From contig NZ_AUFM01000011.1 of assembly GCF_000426505.1 (NCBI RefSeq), forward strand, positions 1,488,001 to 1,552,000: a stretch of 64,000 bases of DNA, written 5' to 3'. Origin of the DNA: Nisaea denitrificans DSM 18348. GTDB lineage: Bacteria > Pseudomonadota > Alphaproteobacteria > Thalassobaculales > Thalassobaculaceae. A model generated the notes under the pieces. It was given only the letters and a program-made list of their open reading frames with translations, searched no databases and was not told where the DNA came from. The position numbers and the translations under genes are program-made. This document shows, piece by piece, positions 16,592-24,943 of the stretch (position 1 is its first letter; the number at the start of each line of letters is the position of its first letter).

Positions 16592-17548
16592 ATGTCATCG
16601 CACGGATACGAAACGGGCCGTCTCAACCTGCCTTTCGTCGGCATCGCAACCTTCGGAAAATATCCCTACCAGCAGGACTGGGACGCCATCGAGGCGGATG
16701 TCGCGGTGCTTGGCGCGCCGTTCGACTTCGGCACCCAGTTCCGTCCTGGCGCCCGTTTCGGCCCGCGCAGCATCCGGGAGGCTTCCACCCTCTTCTCCTT
16801 CGGCCATGGGGGTGCCTACGATCATGAGGACGACATCACCTACCTGCCGTCGGAGACGACGCGGATTGTCGATCTGGGAGATGCGGATATCATCCATACG
16901 GACACGGAGCAGAGCCATGCCAATATCGAGTTCGGCGTGCGCAAGATCCTGGCAGCCGGGGCGATCCCAGTGGTGCTGGGAGGCGATCACTCGGTGAACA
17001 TCCCCTGCATCAACGCCTTCTCAGATGAGGAACCAGTGCATCTGGTGCAGATCGACGCCCATCTCGATTTCGTCGATGAGCGGCACGGTGTGCGTTCAGG
17101 CCATGGCAACCCGATGCGGCGCGCGGCGGAAAAGCCCTACGTCTCCGGCCTCAGCCAGATCGGCATTCGCAACGTGTCATCGACCGCGCGAGAGGGATAC
17201 GAAGACGCCCGCTCCATGGGCTCGGACATCCTCTCCGTCCGCCAGTTCCGCAAGCTCGGCGTCGAGGGTGTGCTGGAGCGCATCCCGGCCGGAAAACGCT
17301 ATTACGTCACCATCGATATCGACGGCTTCGACCCCTCCATCGCCCCCGGCACCGGTACCCCGAGCCATGGCGGGTTTACCTATTACGAGGGACTGGAGCT
17401 GCTGGACGGACTAACCAAGCGCGGAGCTGTGGTCGGCGTCGATCTGGTAGAGGTCGCTCCGGATTATGACCACTCCGGCAGCACAACGACGCTGGCGGCG
17501 CAGTTGTTACTGAACTTCATCGGCCGGATTTTGCATCACCGTAAGTGA
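16592..17548 (+). CDS. Agmatinase/ureohydrolase-family protein
   Basis: A 318-residue binuclear manganese ureohydrolase. The metal motifs are all present: GGDHS, QIDAHLDFVDE and DIDGFDPSIAPGTGTPSHGG. Such enzymes release urea from agmatine, guanidinobutyrate or related guanidino acids. The start was taken at ATG 16592, with GGGAA upstream; an ATG at 16550 would add 14 residues without family character. Specificity cannot be read from the motifs. Together with the amidinotransferase-fold gene at 9521 it gives the region two guanidine-processing enzymes, though they are 6 kb apart and separately transcribed. Confidence 0.9.
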   Translation: MSSHGYETGRLNLPFVGIATFGKYPYQQDWDAIEADVAVLGAPFDFGTQFRPGARFGPRSIREASTLFSFGHGGAYDHEDDITYLPSETTRIVDLGDADIIHTDTEQSHANIEFGVRKILAAGAIPVVLGGDHSVNIPCINAFSDEEPVHLVQIDAHLDFVDERHGVRSGHGNPMRRAAEKPYVSGLSQIGIRNVSSTAREGYEDARSMGSDILSVRQFRKLGVEGVLERIPAGKRYYVTIDIDGFDPSIAPGTGTPSHGGFTYYEGLELLDGLTKRGAVVGVDLVEVAPDYDHSGSTTTLAAQLLLNFIGRILHHRK

Positions 17549-17632
17549 ATTCCAAACCTAGTCGGCCAAAACACTCTCAAAACCACTCATATACCGAATA
17601 GCGATACCGGCAATAACGCCAATCGCATTTAA

Positions 17633-17640
17633 CGATATCG
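17633..17640. promoter_or_regulatory. Palindrome just upstream of the toxin start
   Basis: CGATATCG is a perfect 8-bp palindrome ending three bases before the ATG of the toxin gene. Toxin-antitoxin operons are usually autoregulated through such sites by the antitoxin's HTH domain. No convincing Shine-Dalgarno sequence is seen in this position. Confidence 0.3.
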
Positions 17641-17643
17641 GTC

Positions 17644-17886
17644 ATGAGAAAAGTCCAGTACACTGCCACCGCGCTGAAGCAAATGAGGAAACTGGCGCCG
17701 GAAACCCGAGAGCGGCTCCGGTCCAAAATCTCCGAATTTGCCGAGACAGGAAAAGGCGACGTCACGGCAATGCAGGGCGAGCCCGTATTCCGGCTCAGGG
17801 TTGGCGATTACCGTGTTGTCTTCAGCGATGGCCCAGCCGGCATTTCAATTTTGCGAGCCGGGCATCGCCGCGAAATTTATCGGTAG
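17644..17886 (+). CDS. RelE/ParE-family toxin
   Basis: An 80-residue RelE/ParE-superfamily toxin: KQMRKLAPETRERLRSKI helices, then FRLRVGDYRVVFSDG and a final RAGHRREIYR. The conserved VGDYRVVF and C-terminal HRREIY are typical of RelE mRNA interferases. It is followed after 12 bases by an HTH antitoxin, the toxin-first order of HigBA-like modules. When unchecked it would cleave mRNA at the ribosome; this rests on family knowledge. Confidence 0.88.
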   Translation: MRKVQYTATALKQMRKLAPETRERLRSKISEFAETGKGDVTAMQGEPVFRLRVGDYRVVFSDGPAGISILRAGHRREIYR

Positions 17887-17898
17887 GACATCGTCAAT

Positions 17899-18288
17899 AT
17901 GAGCACAATCCAGATCATCACCTCACCGTCCGGCGAGCAAATGGTCGTCCTCTCCAAGGAGGAATTCGACCTGATGGCTGCCAATCAATTCGATGAGGAT
18001 GCGGAAACCTTGCGCATCTATCGGGAATCCATGGCCGCCATCGAACGCGGCGACGATATCGCCTTGCCGGAAGCGACCTGGGATCGGCTGGAAGAGCGTG
18101 AAAGCCCCGTCCGCGTGCTGCGGGAATTCCGCTCCATGACCCAGAAGGAACTGGCCGAAACCGCCGGGATATCCCAGAGCTATCTTTCCGAAATCGAACG
18201 CGGCACGCGCGAGGGAACGCTCAGCACGATCAAGGCGCTCGCCAAGGCGCTCGCCGTACCGCTGACAGTACTGACCGAGGATTACTGA
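17899..18288 (+). CDS. Antitoxin with Phd-like N-terminus and XRE-type HTH
   Basis: A 129-residue antitoxin partner of the RelE-like protein. Residues about 1-30 (SGEQMVVLSKEEFDLMAA) resemble the N-terminal strand/helix of Phd/YefM antitoxins. Residues about 70-125 are an XRE helix-turn-helix (FRSMTQKELAETAGISQSYLSEIE). DNA binding by the HTH would give autoregulation. The combination of a Phd-like segment with a C-terminal XRE domain is less usual than simple HigA. A bidirectional terminator follows at 18304-18325. Confidence 0.87.
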   Translation: MSTIQIITSPSGEQMVVLSKEEFDLMAANQFDEDAETLRIYRESMAAIERGDDIALPEATWDRLEERESPVRVLREFRSMTQKELAETAGISQSYLSEIERGTREGTLSTIKALAKALAVPLTVLTEDY

Positions 18289-18300
18289 CCGCAAAAGGAA

Positions 18301-18330
18301 AAAGGGCGAGCCCGAAAGCCCGCCCCTTTC
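18301..18330. terminator. Bidirectional terminator between the antitoxin and Fe-ADH genes
   Basis: GGGCGAGC (18304-18311) and GCCCGCCC (18318-18325) form an 8-bp stem with one mismatch around CCGAAA. On the plus strand it is followed by CTTTCC. On the minus strand it is followed by a CTTTTTCCTTTT run, so it can end both the toxin-antitoxin transcript and the long catabolic operon that finishes at 18354. Confidence 0.65.
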
Positions 18331-18353
18331 CTATTCATTATTCGTTCAATTCG

Positions 18354-19499
18354 TCAGATCGACTGCTTGAACAGTTCCGTCAGGTTCTTGACCGTCAGTT
18401 CCACCGGGTTGCCGCCGCAGCTCGGGTCATCGATGGCCATGGCGGCCAGCTCGTCGATCCGGTCGGTGCCGACGCCGAGGGCGGACATCTTGTCGGGGAT
18501 CGCGAGGTCCTCGCGCAGCTTCAGGACATAATCGAAGAAGCCGTCAAAGCCGCCGGAGATGCCGAGATAGGCAGACGCTTGGGTCAGCCTGTCCTCGATG
18601 GCCGGGCGGTTGAAGCGCAGCACCGGAGGCATGACCACGGCGTTGGTAGTGCCGTGGTGGGTATTGTAGACGGCGCCCAGCGGGTGGGACAGCGCGTGGA
18701 TAGCACCGAGGCCCTTCTGGAAAGCCGTGGCGCCCATGGCGGCCGCGCTCATCATGTGGGCGCGGGCTTCAAGGTCGGAGCCGTCCGCATAGGCGCGCGG
18801 CAGATACTCTTTCACCAGCCGCAGGCCTTCGAGCGCAATGCCTTGGCTCATCGGGTGGTAATGCGGGCTGCAGAAGGCTTCCAGGCAATGGGCGAAGGCG
18901 TCCATGCCGGTGCCGGCCGTGATCGGCTTCGGCATGCCGACGGTCAGCTCCGGATCGCAGATCACCACGCTCGGCAGAACCTTCGGATGGAAGATGATCT
19001 TCTTCACGTGGGTTTCCGAATTGGTCAGCACACTGGCGCGGCCAACTTCGGAGCCGGTGCCCGCCGTGGTCGGCACGGCGACGTTCGGATAGATCGCGTC
19101 GGCGTTGGCGCGGGTCCACCAGTCGCCAATATCCTCGTAATCCCAGACCGAGCCTTTCTGGTCCGCCATAAAGGCAACCATCTTGCCGAGATCGAGGCCG
19201 GAGCCGCCGCCAAAGGCGATGACGCCGTCATGATTGCCGTCCTTGAAAACCTTGATACCGGCTTCGAGATTTTTCTCGTTCGGGTTCGGATCGACCGCCG
19301 AGAACATGGCCCGGCCGAGCCCGGCGGCTTCCATCAGATCCAGCGTCTTCGCGGTGATAGGCAGGCTGGCCAGCCCCTTGTCCGTCACCAGCAGCGGACG
19401 CTTGATGCCGGCGGCGGCACAGGCCTCACCGATTTCGGCAATACGTCCGGCACCGAAGCGGATCGCGGTCGGGTAGCTCCAGTTGGCTTTGATGCTCAT
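18354..19499 (-). CDS. Iron-containing (group III) alcohol dehydrogenase
   Basis: A 381-residue iron-dependent NAD(P)+ alcohol dehydrogenase. The coenzyme motif GGGSGLDLGK lies near residue 97. The metal site comprises GTGMDAFAHCLEAF (Asp and His) and HALSHPLGAVYNTHHG (two more His). It would interconvert a primary alcohol and its aldehyde. It begins five bases after the ALDH stop and is the last gene of the run TRAP-ligase-ALDH-ADH. Coupled to a gamma-glutamyl ligase, the natural substrate may be a gamma-glutamylated amino alcohol; this is inference. Confidence 0.92.
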   Translation of the reverse strand: MSIKANWSYPTAIRFGAGRIAEIGEACAAAGIKRPLLVTDKGLASLPITAKTLDLMEAAGLGRAMFSAVDPNPNEKNLEAGIKVFKDGNHDGVIAFGGGSGLDLGKMVAFMADQKGSVWDYEDIGDWWTRANADAIYPNVAVPTTAGTGSEVGRASVLTNSETHVKKIIFHPKVLPSVVICDPELTVGMPKPITAGTGMDAFAHCLEAFCSPHYHPMSQGIALEGLRLVKEYLPRAYADGSDLEARAHMMSAAAMGATAFQKGLGAIHALSHPLGAVYNTHHGTTNAVVMPPVLRFNRPAIEDRLTQASAYLGISGGFDGFFDYVLKLREDLAIPDKMSALGVGTDRIDELAAMAIDDPSCGGNPVELTVKNLTELFKQSI

Positions 19500-19504
19500 G
19501 GCAC

Positions 19505-20887
19505 TCAGGCTTTCTTAAGATGGTATGATTTTGGACGGGTCAGGTTCTGGAAACCGATGACGGACAGCGCGCCGCCACGGCCGGTATCCTTGCAGCCGGT
19601 CCAGCACAGGCCGGGATCGAGATAGTCGGCGCGGTTCATGAAGACGGTGCCGGTCTCGAGCTGCGCGCCAATGGCGGCCGCCCGGTCGGTGTCTTTCGTC
19701 CAGAGCGATGCGGTCAGGCCGAAATCGCTGTCGTTCATCAGCCGGATCGCTTCCGCGTCATCACTGACCTTCATGATGCCGACGACCGGGCCGAAGCTCT
19801 CCTCCCGCATCACCCGCATCTCGTGGTTCACGCCGGTCAGGATCTGCGGCATCAGATAGGCGCCGCCGTCATCTTCCGGGAACTGTTTCGGGTCGATCAA
19901 CGGTGTCGCGCCGAGGGCGACGGCCTCCTTGGTTTGCTCACGGACCAGAGCGGCGAAGCGCTTGTGCGCCATCGGGCCGAGCGTCGTGGCCTCTTCCATC
20001 GGGTTGCCGAGCTTGTAGCCTGAGACGATGGCGACCGCTTTCTCGATGAAAGCGTCATAGAGGCTCTCATGCACATAGATGCGCTCGATGCCGCAGCAGC
20101 ACTGGCCGGAATTGAACATGGCGCCGTCGATCAGCGTATCGACTGCTGCATCGAGATCGGCGTCTTCCGTCACATAGCCCGGATCCTTGCCGCCAAGCTC
20201 AAGACCAAGCCCGGTGAAAGTTCCCGCCGCCGCCCGTTCGATGGCACGGCCGCCACCGACGGAGCCGGTGAAGTTGATGAAATCGAACTCGCGGGTGCCG
20301 ATCAGCGCTTCTGTCGTGCCGTGATCAAGGAAGAGATTGACGAAGAGCCCCTTCGGCAGCCCCGCTTCCTCGAAGGCGCGGACCATACGCTCACCGACCA
20401 GCAGGGTCTGCGTCGCATGCTTCAGCGCCACCGCATTACCGGCGATCAGTGCCGGTGCGACGGTGTTGATGGCCGTCATGTAGGGATAGTTCCAGGGCGC
20501 AATGACGAAGACCAGACCGTGCGGCTCCCGCATGATGCGGCGCTCGAATTTGTCCGAATTCTCCACCACGATCGGCGCCAGCGCCGTCTCGGCAATATCG
20601 GCCATGTAGGAGGCGCGCTCGTTGGTGCCGCCGAACTCGCCGCCATAGCGCACCGGGCGGCCCATCATGTGGGCCAGCTCCGGCACCATCTCGGCCTGCA
20701 TCTCGCCGAGCCGGGCAACCCCGGCGCGGACGGTTGCAACCCGGTCGGCCAGCGGCCGCGCGGCCCAGTCGCGCTGAGCGTCACGCGCCGCCGAGAGGAT
20801 CTCGCGCGCCGCCGCCGGCTCGATCACCGGACGTTCCGCGAAGACGGAGCCGTCGATCGGCGAAATACACTGAAGCATCTTGGTCAT
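19505..20887 (-). CDS. NAD(P)-dependent aldehyde dehydrogenase
   Basis: A 460-residue aldehyde dehydrogenase. The fold motifs are in order: APWNYPYMTAINT (coenzyme), FTGSVGGGRAI, catalytic Glu in GLELGGKDPGYV, nucleophile Cys in FNSGQCCCGIERIYV, and EESFGPVVGIM. The start is ATG 20887, seven bases after the ligase stop; the frame continues to 20974 but overlaps the ligase. Likely oxidises the aldehyde made by the neighbouring Fe-ADH to a carboxylate. The three adjacent cysteines at the active site are usual for the family. Confidence 0.92.
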   Translation of the reverse strand: MTKMLQCISPIDGSVFAERPVIEPAAAREILSAARDAQRDWAARPLADRVATVRAGVARLGEMQAEMVPELAHMMGRPVRYGGEFGGTNERASYMADIAETALAPIVVENSDKFERRIMREPHGLVFVIAPWNYPYMTAINTVAPALIAGNAVALKHATQTLLVGERMVRAFEEAGLPKGLFVNLFLDHGTTEALIGTREFDFINFTGSVGGGRAIERAAAGTFTGLGLELGGKDPGYVTEDADLDAAVDTLIDGAMFNSGQCCCGIERIYVHESLYDAFIEKAVAIVSGYKLGNPMEEATTLGPMAHKRFAALVREQTKEAVALGATPLIDPKQFPEDDGGAYLMPQILTGVNHEMRVMREESFGPVVGIMKVSDDAEAIRLMNDSDFGLTASLWTKDTDRAAAIGAQLETGTVFMNRADYLDPGLCWTGCKDTGRGGALSVIGFQNLTRPKSYHLKKA

Positions 20888-20894
20888 TGAAGTG

Positions 20895-22262
20895 TCAGGC
20901 CCTTTCAAACCCGCGATTGACTTCCCAGTCAGTGACGCGGCGGTCATATTCCACCTGCTCCCAGCGGGCGGCATGGAGATAATGGTCGATCACTTCGTCG
21001 CCGAAGGCCGACCGCAGCATTTTAGATCCCTCAAGCGCGGCGGTTGCGGCACGCAGCGTCGCGGGGACCTCCGGGACGTTCGTCCCGCCATAGGCATCGC
21101 CCTTGAATTCGGGCTCCAGTGCCATTTTCTTCTCGATCCCGTCAATGCCCGCCGCGAGTAGCGCAGCCATGGCAAGATAGGGATTGAGATCGGAGCCGCC
21201 GATCCGGCACTCAACGCGCACCGCCTTGGTGCCGTCGCCGCAAACCCGGAAACCGGCCGTGCGGTTATCCATGGACCAGACCGATTTGGTCGGCGCAAAG
21301 GTGCCCGCCACGAAGCGCTTGTAGGAATTGATGTAGGGCGCGAGGAAATAGGTCATCTCCTCGGCATGCGCCAACAGACCTGCGACATAGTTCTGCATCA
21401 GCTCCGACATGCCGTATTTGGCGTCCGGGTCGAAGAACAGCGGCGTGCCGTCGAGCGACCAGAGAGACTGGTGCACGTGCGAGGAATTGCCCGCATAGTC
21501 GTAGTGCCATTTCGCAAGGAAGCTGATCGCGTGGCCCTTGGCCCAGGCGATTTCCTTGCAGCCGTTTTTGATCAGAACATGCCGGTCCGCCATGGTCAGC
21601 GCCTCGGCATAGCGGACATTGATCTCTTCCTGGCCCGCGTCGGCCTCGCCCTTGGAATTCTCCACCGGGATGTCTGCGCCGTGCAGACCGTTGCGGATGG
21701 CCCGCATCACTCCTTCTTCCTTGGTGGTCTGGAAGATGTGGTAATCCTCGTTATAAGGGCTGATGACATCGAGGTTGCGATAGCCTTGGGCGTGCGCTTC
21801 CTCGAAGCTCTGCTTGAAGAGGAAGAATTCCAGCTCGGTGGCCATGAAGGCCTTCATACCCATCGCTTCCAGCCGGGCGACCTGCTTCTTCAAGATCGCG
21901 CGCGGCGAATGCGGAACTTCCTCGTGCGTGTGATGGTCGAGCATGTCGCAAAGCACCAGCGCCGTGCCTTCCAGCCAGGGAATGCGGCGCAGCGTGGAGA
22001 GGTCCGGCTTCATCGTGTAGTCGCCGTAGCCCGCTTCCCAGCTGGTCGATTTGAAACCCTCGACCGTATTCATCTCCATGTCAGTCGCCTGGAGATAGTT
22101 GCAGCTGTGGGTTTCCTTGTAAGCACTTTCGCAGAAAAACTCGGCATGGAAGCGCTTGCCCATAAGCCGGCCCTGCATGTCGATCTGTGCCGCGAGTACG
22201 GTGTCGATTTCGCCGCTCGCGACCGCCGCGCGCAGTTCCTCAAGGGTGAGTTTGCCTGCCAT
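20895..22262 (-). CDS. Glutamine-synthetase-family gamma-glutamyl-amine ligase (PuuA-like)
   Basis: A 455-residue type III-like glutamine synthetase homologue. ATP, metal and glutamate sites are visible: MATELEFFLF, AGQEEINVRY, GNSSHVHQSLW and VECRIGGSDLNPYLAMAALLAAG. It lacks the adenylylation tyrosine context of GlnA and resembles the ligases that attach glutamate to an amine (PuuA on putrescine, IpuC on isopropylamine). Its operon has no nitrogen-assimilation partners but has ADH, ALDH, a glutamyl-amide-type hydrolase and a TRAP transporter, so a catabolic gamma-glutamylation is likely. The amine is unknown. Confidence 0.88.
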   Translation of the reverse strand: MAGKLTLEELRAAVASGEIDTVLAAQIDMQGRLMGKRFHAEFFCESAYKETHSCNYLQATDMEMNTVEGFKSTSWEAGYGDYTMKPDLSTLRRIPWLEGTALVLCDMLDHHTHEEVPHSPRAILKKQVARLEAMGMKAFMATELEFFLFKQSFEEAHAQGYRNLDVISPYNEDYHIFQTTKEEGVMRAIRNGLHGADIPVENSKGEADAGQEEINVRYAEALTMADRHVLIKNGCKEIAWAKGHAISFLAKWHYDYAGNSSHVHQSLWSLDGTPLFFDPDAKYGMSELMQNYVAGLLAHAEEMTYFLAPYINSYKRFVAGTFAPTKSVWSMDNRTAGFRVCGDGTKAVRVECRIGGSDLNPYLAMAALLAAGIDGIEKKMALEPEFKGDAYGGTNVPEVPATLRAATAALEGSKMLRSAFGDEVIDHYLHAARWEQVEYDRRVTDWEVNRGFERA

Positions 22263-22348
22263 GCCGATAACCCATCATTCCTGTGTTCGGGGATGATCCC
22301 GGTGAGTGTCATCTGTCAGCGTCCAGGCCGGAAGGCCCGCGACGAGAT

Positions 22349-22413
22349 CCGGCCGCCGTCTTCCCCTCCCGGGGTATCAGGCGGCCGGTATTCGTAACTC
22401 CCGAAAAGGGAGT
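22349..22413 (-). terminator. Intercistronic hairpins between binding-protein and ligase genes
   Basis: Two stem-loops fill the gap after the TRAP binding-protein gene: CCGGCCGCC/GGCGGCCGG (22349-22357, 22380-22388) and ACTCCC/GGGAGT (22397-22402, 22408-22413). Neither has a long T-run on the minus strand, so they look like partial terminators or mRNA stabilisers that would favour expression of the upstream binding protein over the ligase. Confidence 0.4.
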
Positions 22414-22419
22414 CAGGTC

Positions 22420-23475
22420 TTAGCTATACCGGTACGGCTTGCCGGCCTTTTTCATATCCGCCGCATATTGCTTGAAGATCTCGACCACCTTCTTCGTCCG
22501 CGGCGTCCGGTCGGCAATTTCCTCCCAGAACTTCTCGGCCTCGTTCTCGACGGTCTTCCACTCGGCATCGTCGATGGAGGTCAGCTTCAGCTTGGTGCCA
22601 TGGACACGCAGCTTGGCTTCACCGCCCCAATACCAGTGCTGGCGGTAATAGTGCGAGCTGTCCATGCAAAGACGGAACAGCGTCTTCAGATGCTCCGGCA
22701 GCTCGTCCCAGCGTTCGGAATTGGCGAAGTAGGAACCGCACCAGGCGCCGGAAATGTTGTTGGTCAGGAAGTAGTTGGTCACATCCGCCCAGCCGACGGT
22801 GTAATCCTCGGTGATGCCTGACCAGGCGATACCGTCGAGCTCGCCGGTCTGCACCGCGACCTCGATGTCTTCCCACGGCAGGGTGACCGGCACCACGCCG
22901 AAGCGGGACAGGAACTTGCCTGCGGTCGGGAAGGTGAAGATCCGCTTGCCCTTCAGGTCGTCCAGCTTGTTGATCGGGTCGACCGTGTTGAAGTGGCACG
23001 GATCCCAAGCACCGGCACTGAGCCAGGTCACGCCGTCGACCTCTCCATAGGCTTCTTCCCAGATCTCCTTCAGGCCGTACTGCTCGAACAGCACCGGCAC
23101 ATCGAGGCTGTAGCGGGTGGCGAACGGGAAATAACCACCGAACACCGAGATATCGACCGGAGCCGCGATGGAATCGTCATCGCTCTGCACCGCGTCGATG
23201 GTGCCGCGCTGCATCGCACGGAACAGCTCGCCCGTCGGGACCAGCTGGTCGGCGAAGTAGAGCTCAATTTCCATCTCACCGTTGGCGACCTTGTTGAAGG
23301 CGTCGATGGACGGCTTGATCACGTGCTCGGCAAGGGCCGGGCCCGCATAGGTCTGCAGGCGCCACTTGATGGTCTTGTTGGTGGCGGCCTGAACGTAAGG
23401 CGCACTCAATGTCGTTGCGCCGGCCCCCGCCGTCGCGACGGCAGCCGTCTTCAGAAAATCGCGTCTGTTTTTCAT
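22420..23475 (-). CDS. TRAP transporter substrate-binding protein with Tat signal
   Basis: A 351-residue DctP-superfamily periplasmic binding protein. The N-terminus has a twin-arginine signal (NRRDFLKT then a hydrophobic stretch to about residue 31). The domain hinge segment GVVPVTLPWEDIEVAVQTGELDGI is typical. At the position where DctP proteins carry the carboxylate-binding Arg (LKGLK-R-VP), this protein reads LKGKRIFTFP, with Phe180 in place of the Arg. That suggests a ligand that is not a simple carboxylate. It lies downstream of the dctM-like gene after a 142-base gap that can form hairpins. Confidence 0.88.
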   Translation of the reverse strand: MKNRRDFLKTAAVATAGAGATTLSAPYVQAATNKTIKWRLQTYAGPALAEHVIKPSIDAFNKVANGEMEIELYFADQLVPTGELFRAMQRGTIDAVQSDDDSIAAPVDISVFGGYFPFATRYSLDVPVLFEQYGLKEIWEEAYGEVDGVTWLSAGAWDPCHFNTVDPINKLDDLKGKRIFTFPTAGKFLSRFGVVPVTLPWEDIEVAVQTGELDGIAWSGITEDYTVGWADVTNYFLTNNISGAWCGSYFANSERWDELPEHLKTLFRLCMDSSHYYRQHWYWGGEAKLRVHGTKLKLTSIDDAEWKTVENEAEKFWEEIADRTPRTKKVVEIFKQYAADMKKAGKPYRYS

Positions 23476-23529
23476 CTCACCAATTTCCCTCTTTGATGGG
23501 GTTCATTTGAACCCGTTGCCCCGATGCGG

Positions 23530-23561
23530 CGGCTGAAAACAACCGTCGCATCTCCCTGTTG
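23530..23561 (-). promoter_or_regulatory. Intercistronic hairpin upstream of the TRAP binding-protein gene
   Basis: GATGCGGCGG and CCGTCGCATC pair with one mismatch across a CTGAAAACAA loop inside the 142-base gap between the large-permease and binding-protein genes. It may attenuate read-through or stabilise the binding-protein message. There is no T-run, so it is not a strong terminator. Confidence 0.3.
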
Positions 23562-23617
23562 CGGCGCTTCGCGCCTTCCTTCCCCGTTTTATTTTCTTTT
23601 GCATCACGTCCTGACTG

Positions 23618-24943
23618 CTAACGACCATAGAAGGTCTTCGGCAACCAAAGCGCGATCTCAGGGAAGATCATGACCAGAATGAGCGCCAATGTCATGACCA
23701 GCACGAAGGGGCCGATGGACCGGTAGATGTCCGACAGCGTTACCTCCGGCGGCGCCATGGCGCGCATCAGGAAGAGATTGTAGCCAAAAGGCGGCGTCAT
23801 ATAGGCGATCTGGCAGGTGATCGTGTAGAGCACGCCATACCAGACCAGATCGAAGCCCAGCAGCTTCACCAGCGGCACATAGAGCGGCGCGACGATGACC
23901 AGCATTGCGGTGTCGTCCAGAAACATGCCCATCAGGATGAAGGACAGCTGCATCAGGATCAGGACTTCCCACGGGCTGAGGCCGAGCTTGCCGATAAAGA
24001 AGCCCTCGATGGCTTTCACCGCGCCCAAGCCGTCGAATACCGAGCCGAAACAGAGCGCGGCCAGGATGATCCACATGAACATGCAACTGATGCCGAGCGT
24101 CTTGCGCAGGGTCTCTTCCATGACATGTGCGGTCAGGCGACGCTTTACCAAAGCAGCCACGGTCGCTGCGGTGGCGCCGACGGCGGCGCTCTCGACCAGA
24201 GACGTGACCCCCATCAGGAACAGGCCGGTCATGGAGAAAAAGATGAACAGCGGCAGGATGCCGGCCTGCAACAGCCGGAATTTCTCCGCCCAGCTGATCT
24301 CTTCGCGCTCTTCCTTGCTGAGGGACGGGCCGAGGTTCGGCTGAAACCAGCAGCGGATGACGATATAGGCGATGAACATACCCGCCATCATCAGGCCCGG
24401 GAGCGCACCGGCGAGCCAGAGCTGGCTGACCGGCTGACGGGCGATCATGCCATAGAGCACGAGCACAACACTTGGCGGCACCAGAATGCCGAGAGAACTG
24501 CCCGCCTGGATCACCCCAGTCACCATGATCTTGTCATAGCCGCGCCGGAGCAACTCCGGCAGCGCGATGCTGGCGCCGATGGCCATGCCCGCGACCGACA
24601 GGCCGTTCATGGCGGAAACCGCGACCATCAGCAGGATCGTGCCAATCGCAAGACCGCCGTTCAACGGCCCCATCCAGACATGGAACATCCGGTAGAGGTC
24701 GTCGGCAATCCGCGACTCCGACAGCATGTAGCCCATATAGACGAACAGCGGCAGGGTCAGCAGCGGGTACCATTTCATCAGCTTCATGGCCGCACTGAAG
24801 GCCATTTCGGAGCCGCCATCGCCCCACATCAAAAGCGCTGCGGCAGAGGCGACGAAACCGATAGCCCCGAAGACCCGCTGCCCCGTCAGGAGCAACAGCA
24901 TCATCGAGGAGAACATCAGGAGGGCGATCAGCTCATAGCTCAT
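23618..24943 (-). CDS. TRAP transporter large permease subunit (DctM-type)
   Basis: A 441-residue inner-membrane protein with about twelve hydrophobic segments, the ion-coupled permease of a TRAP transporter. Recognisable parts are VAVSAMNGLSVAGMAIGASIALPELLRRGYDK, GSSLGILVPPSVVLVLYG and the late GMFLDDTAMLVIVAPL. Its start overlaps the stop of the small subunit gene by one base (TGATG), so translation is coupled. It works with the small subunit and the binding protein at 22420. The substrate is set by the binding protein. Confidence 0.93.
   Translation of the reverse strand: MSYELIALLMFSSMMLLLLTGQRVFGAIGFVASAAALLMWGDGGSEMAFSAAMKLMKWYPLLTLPLFVYMGYMLSESRIADDLYRMFHVWMGPLNGGLAIGTILLMVAVSAMNGLSVAGMAIGASIALPELLRRGYDKIMVTGVIQAGSSLGILVPPSVVLVLYGMIARQPVSQLWLAGALPGLMMAGMFIAYIVIRCWFQPNLGPSLSKEEREEISWAEKFRLLQAGILPLFIFFSMTGLFLMGVTSLVESAAVGATAATVAALVKRRLTAHVMEETLRKTLGISCMFMWIILAALCFGSVFDGLGAVKAIEGFFIGKLGLSPWEVLILMQLSFILMGMFLDDTAMLVIVAPLYVPLVKLLGFDLVWYGVLYTITCQIAYMTPPFGYNLFLMRAMAPPEVTLSDIYRSIGPFVLVMTLALILVMIFPEIALWLPKTFYGR

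Noticed and set aside
20895-22262. Classical nitrogen-assimilation glutamine synthetase (glnA)
   Set aside because: Gene context (ADH, ALDH, TRAP, hydrolase) and family resemblance to PuuA-like ligases argue against it, and no glnB lies nearby.
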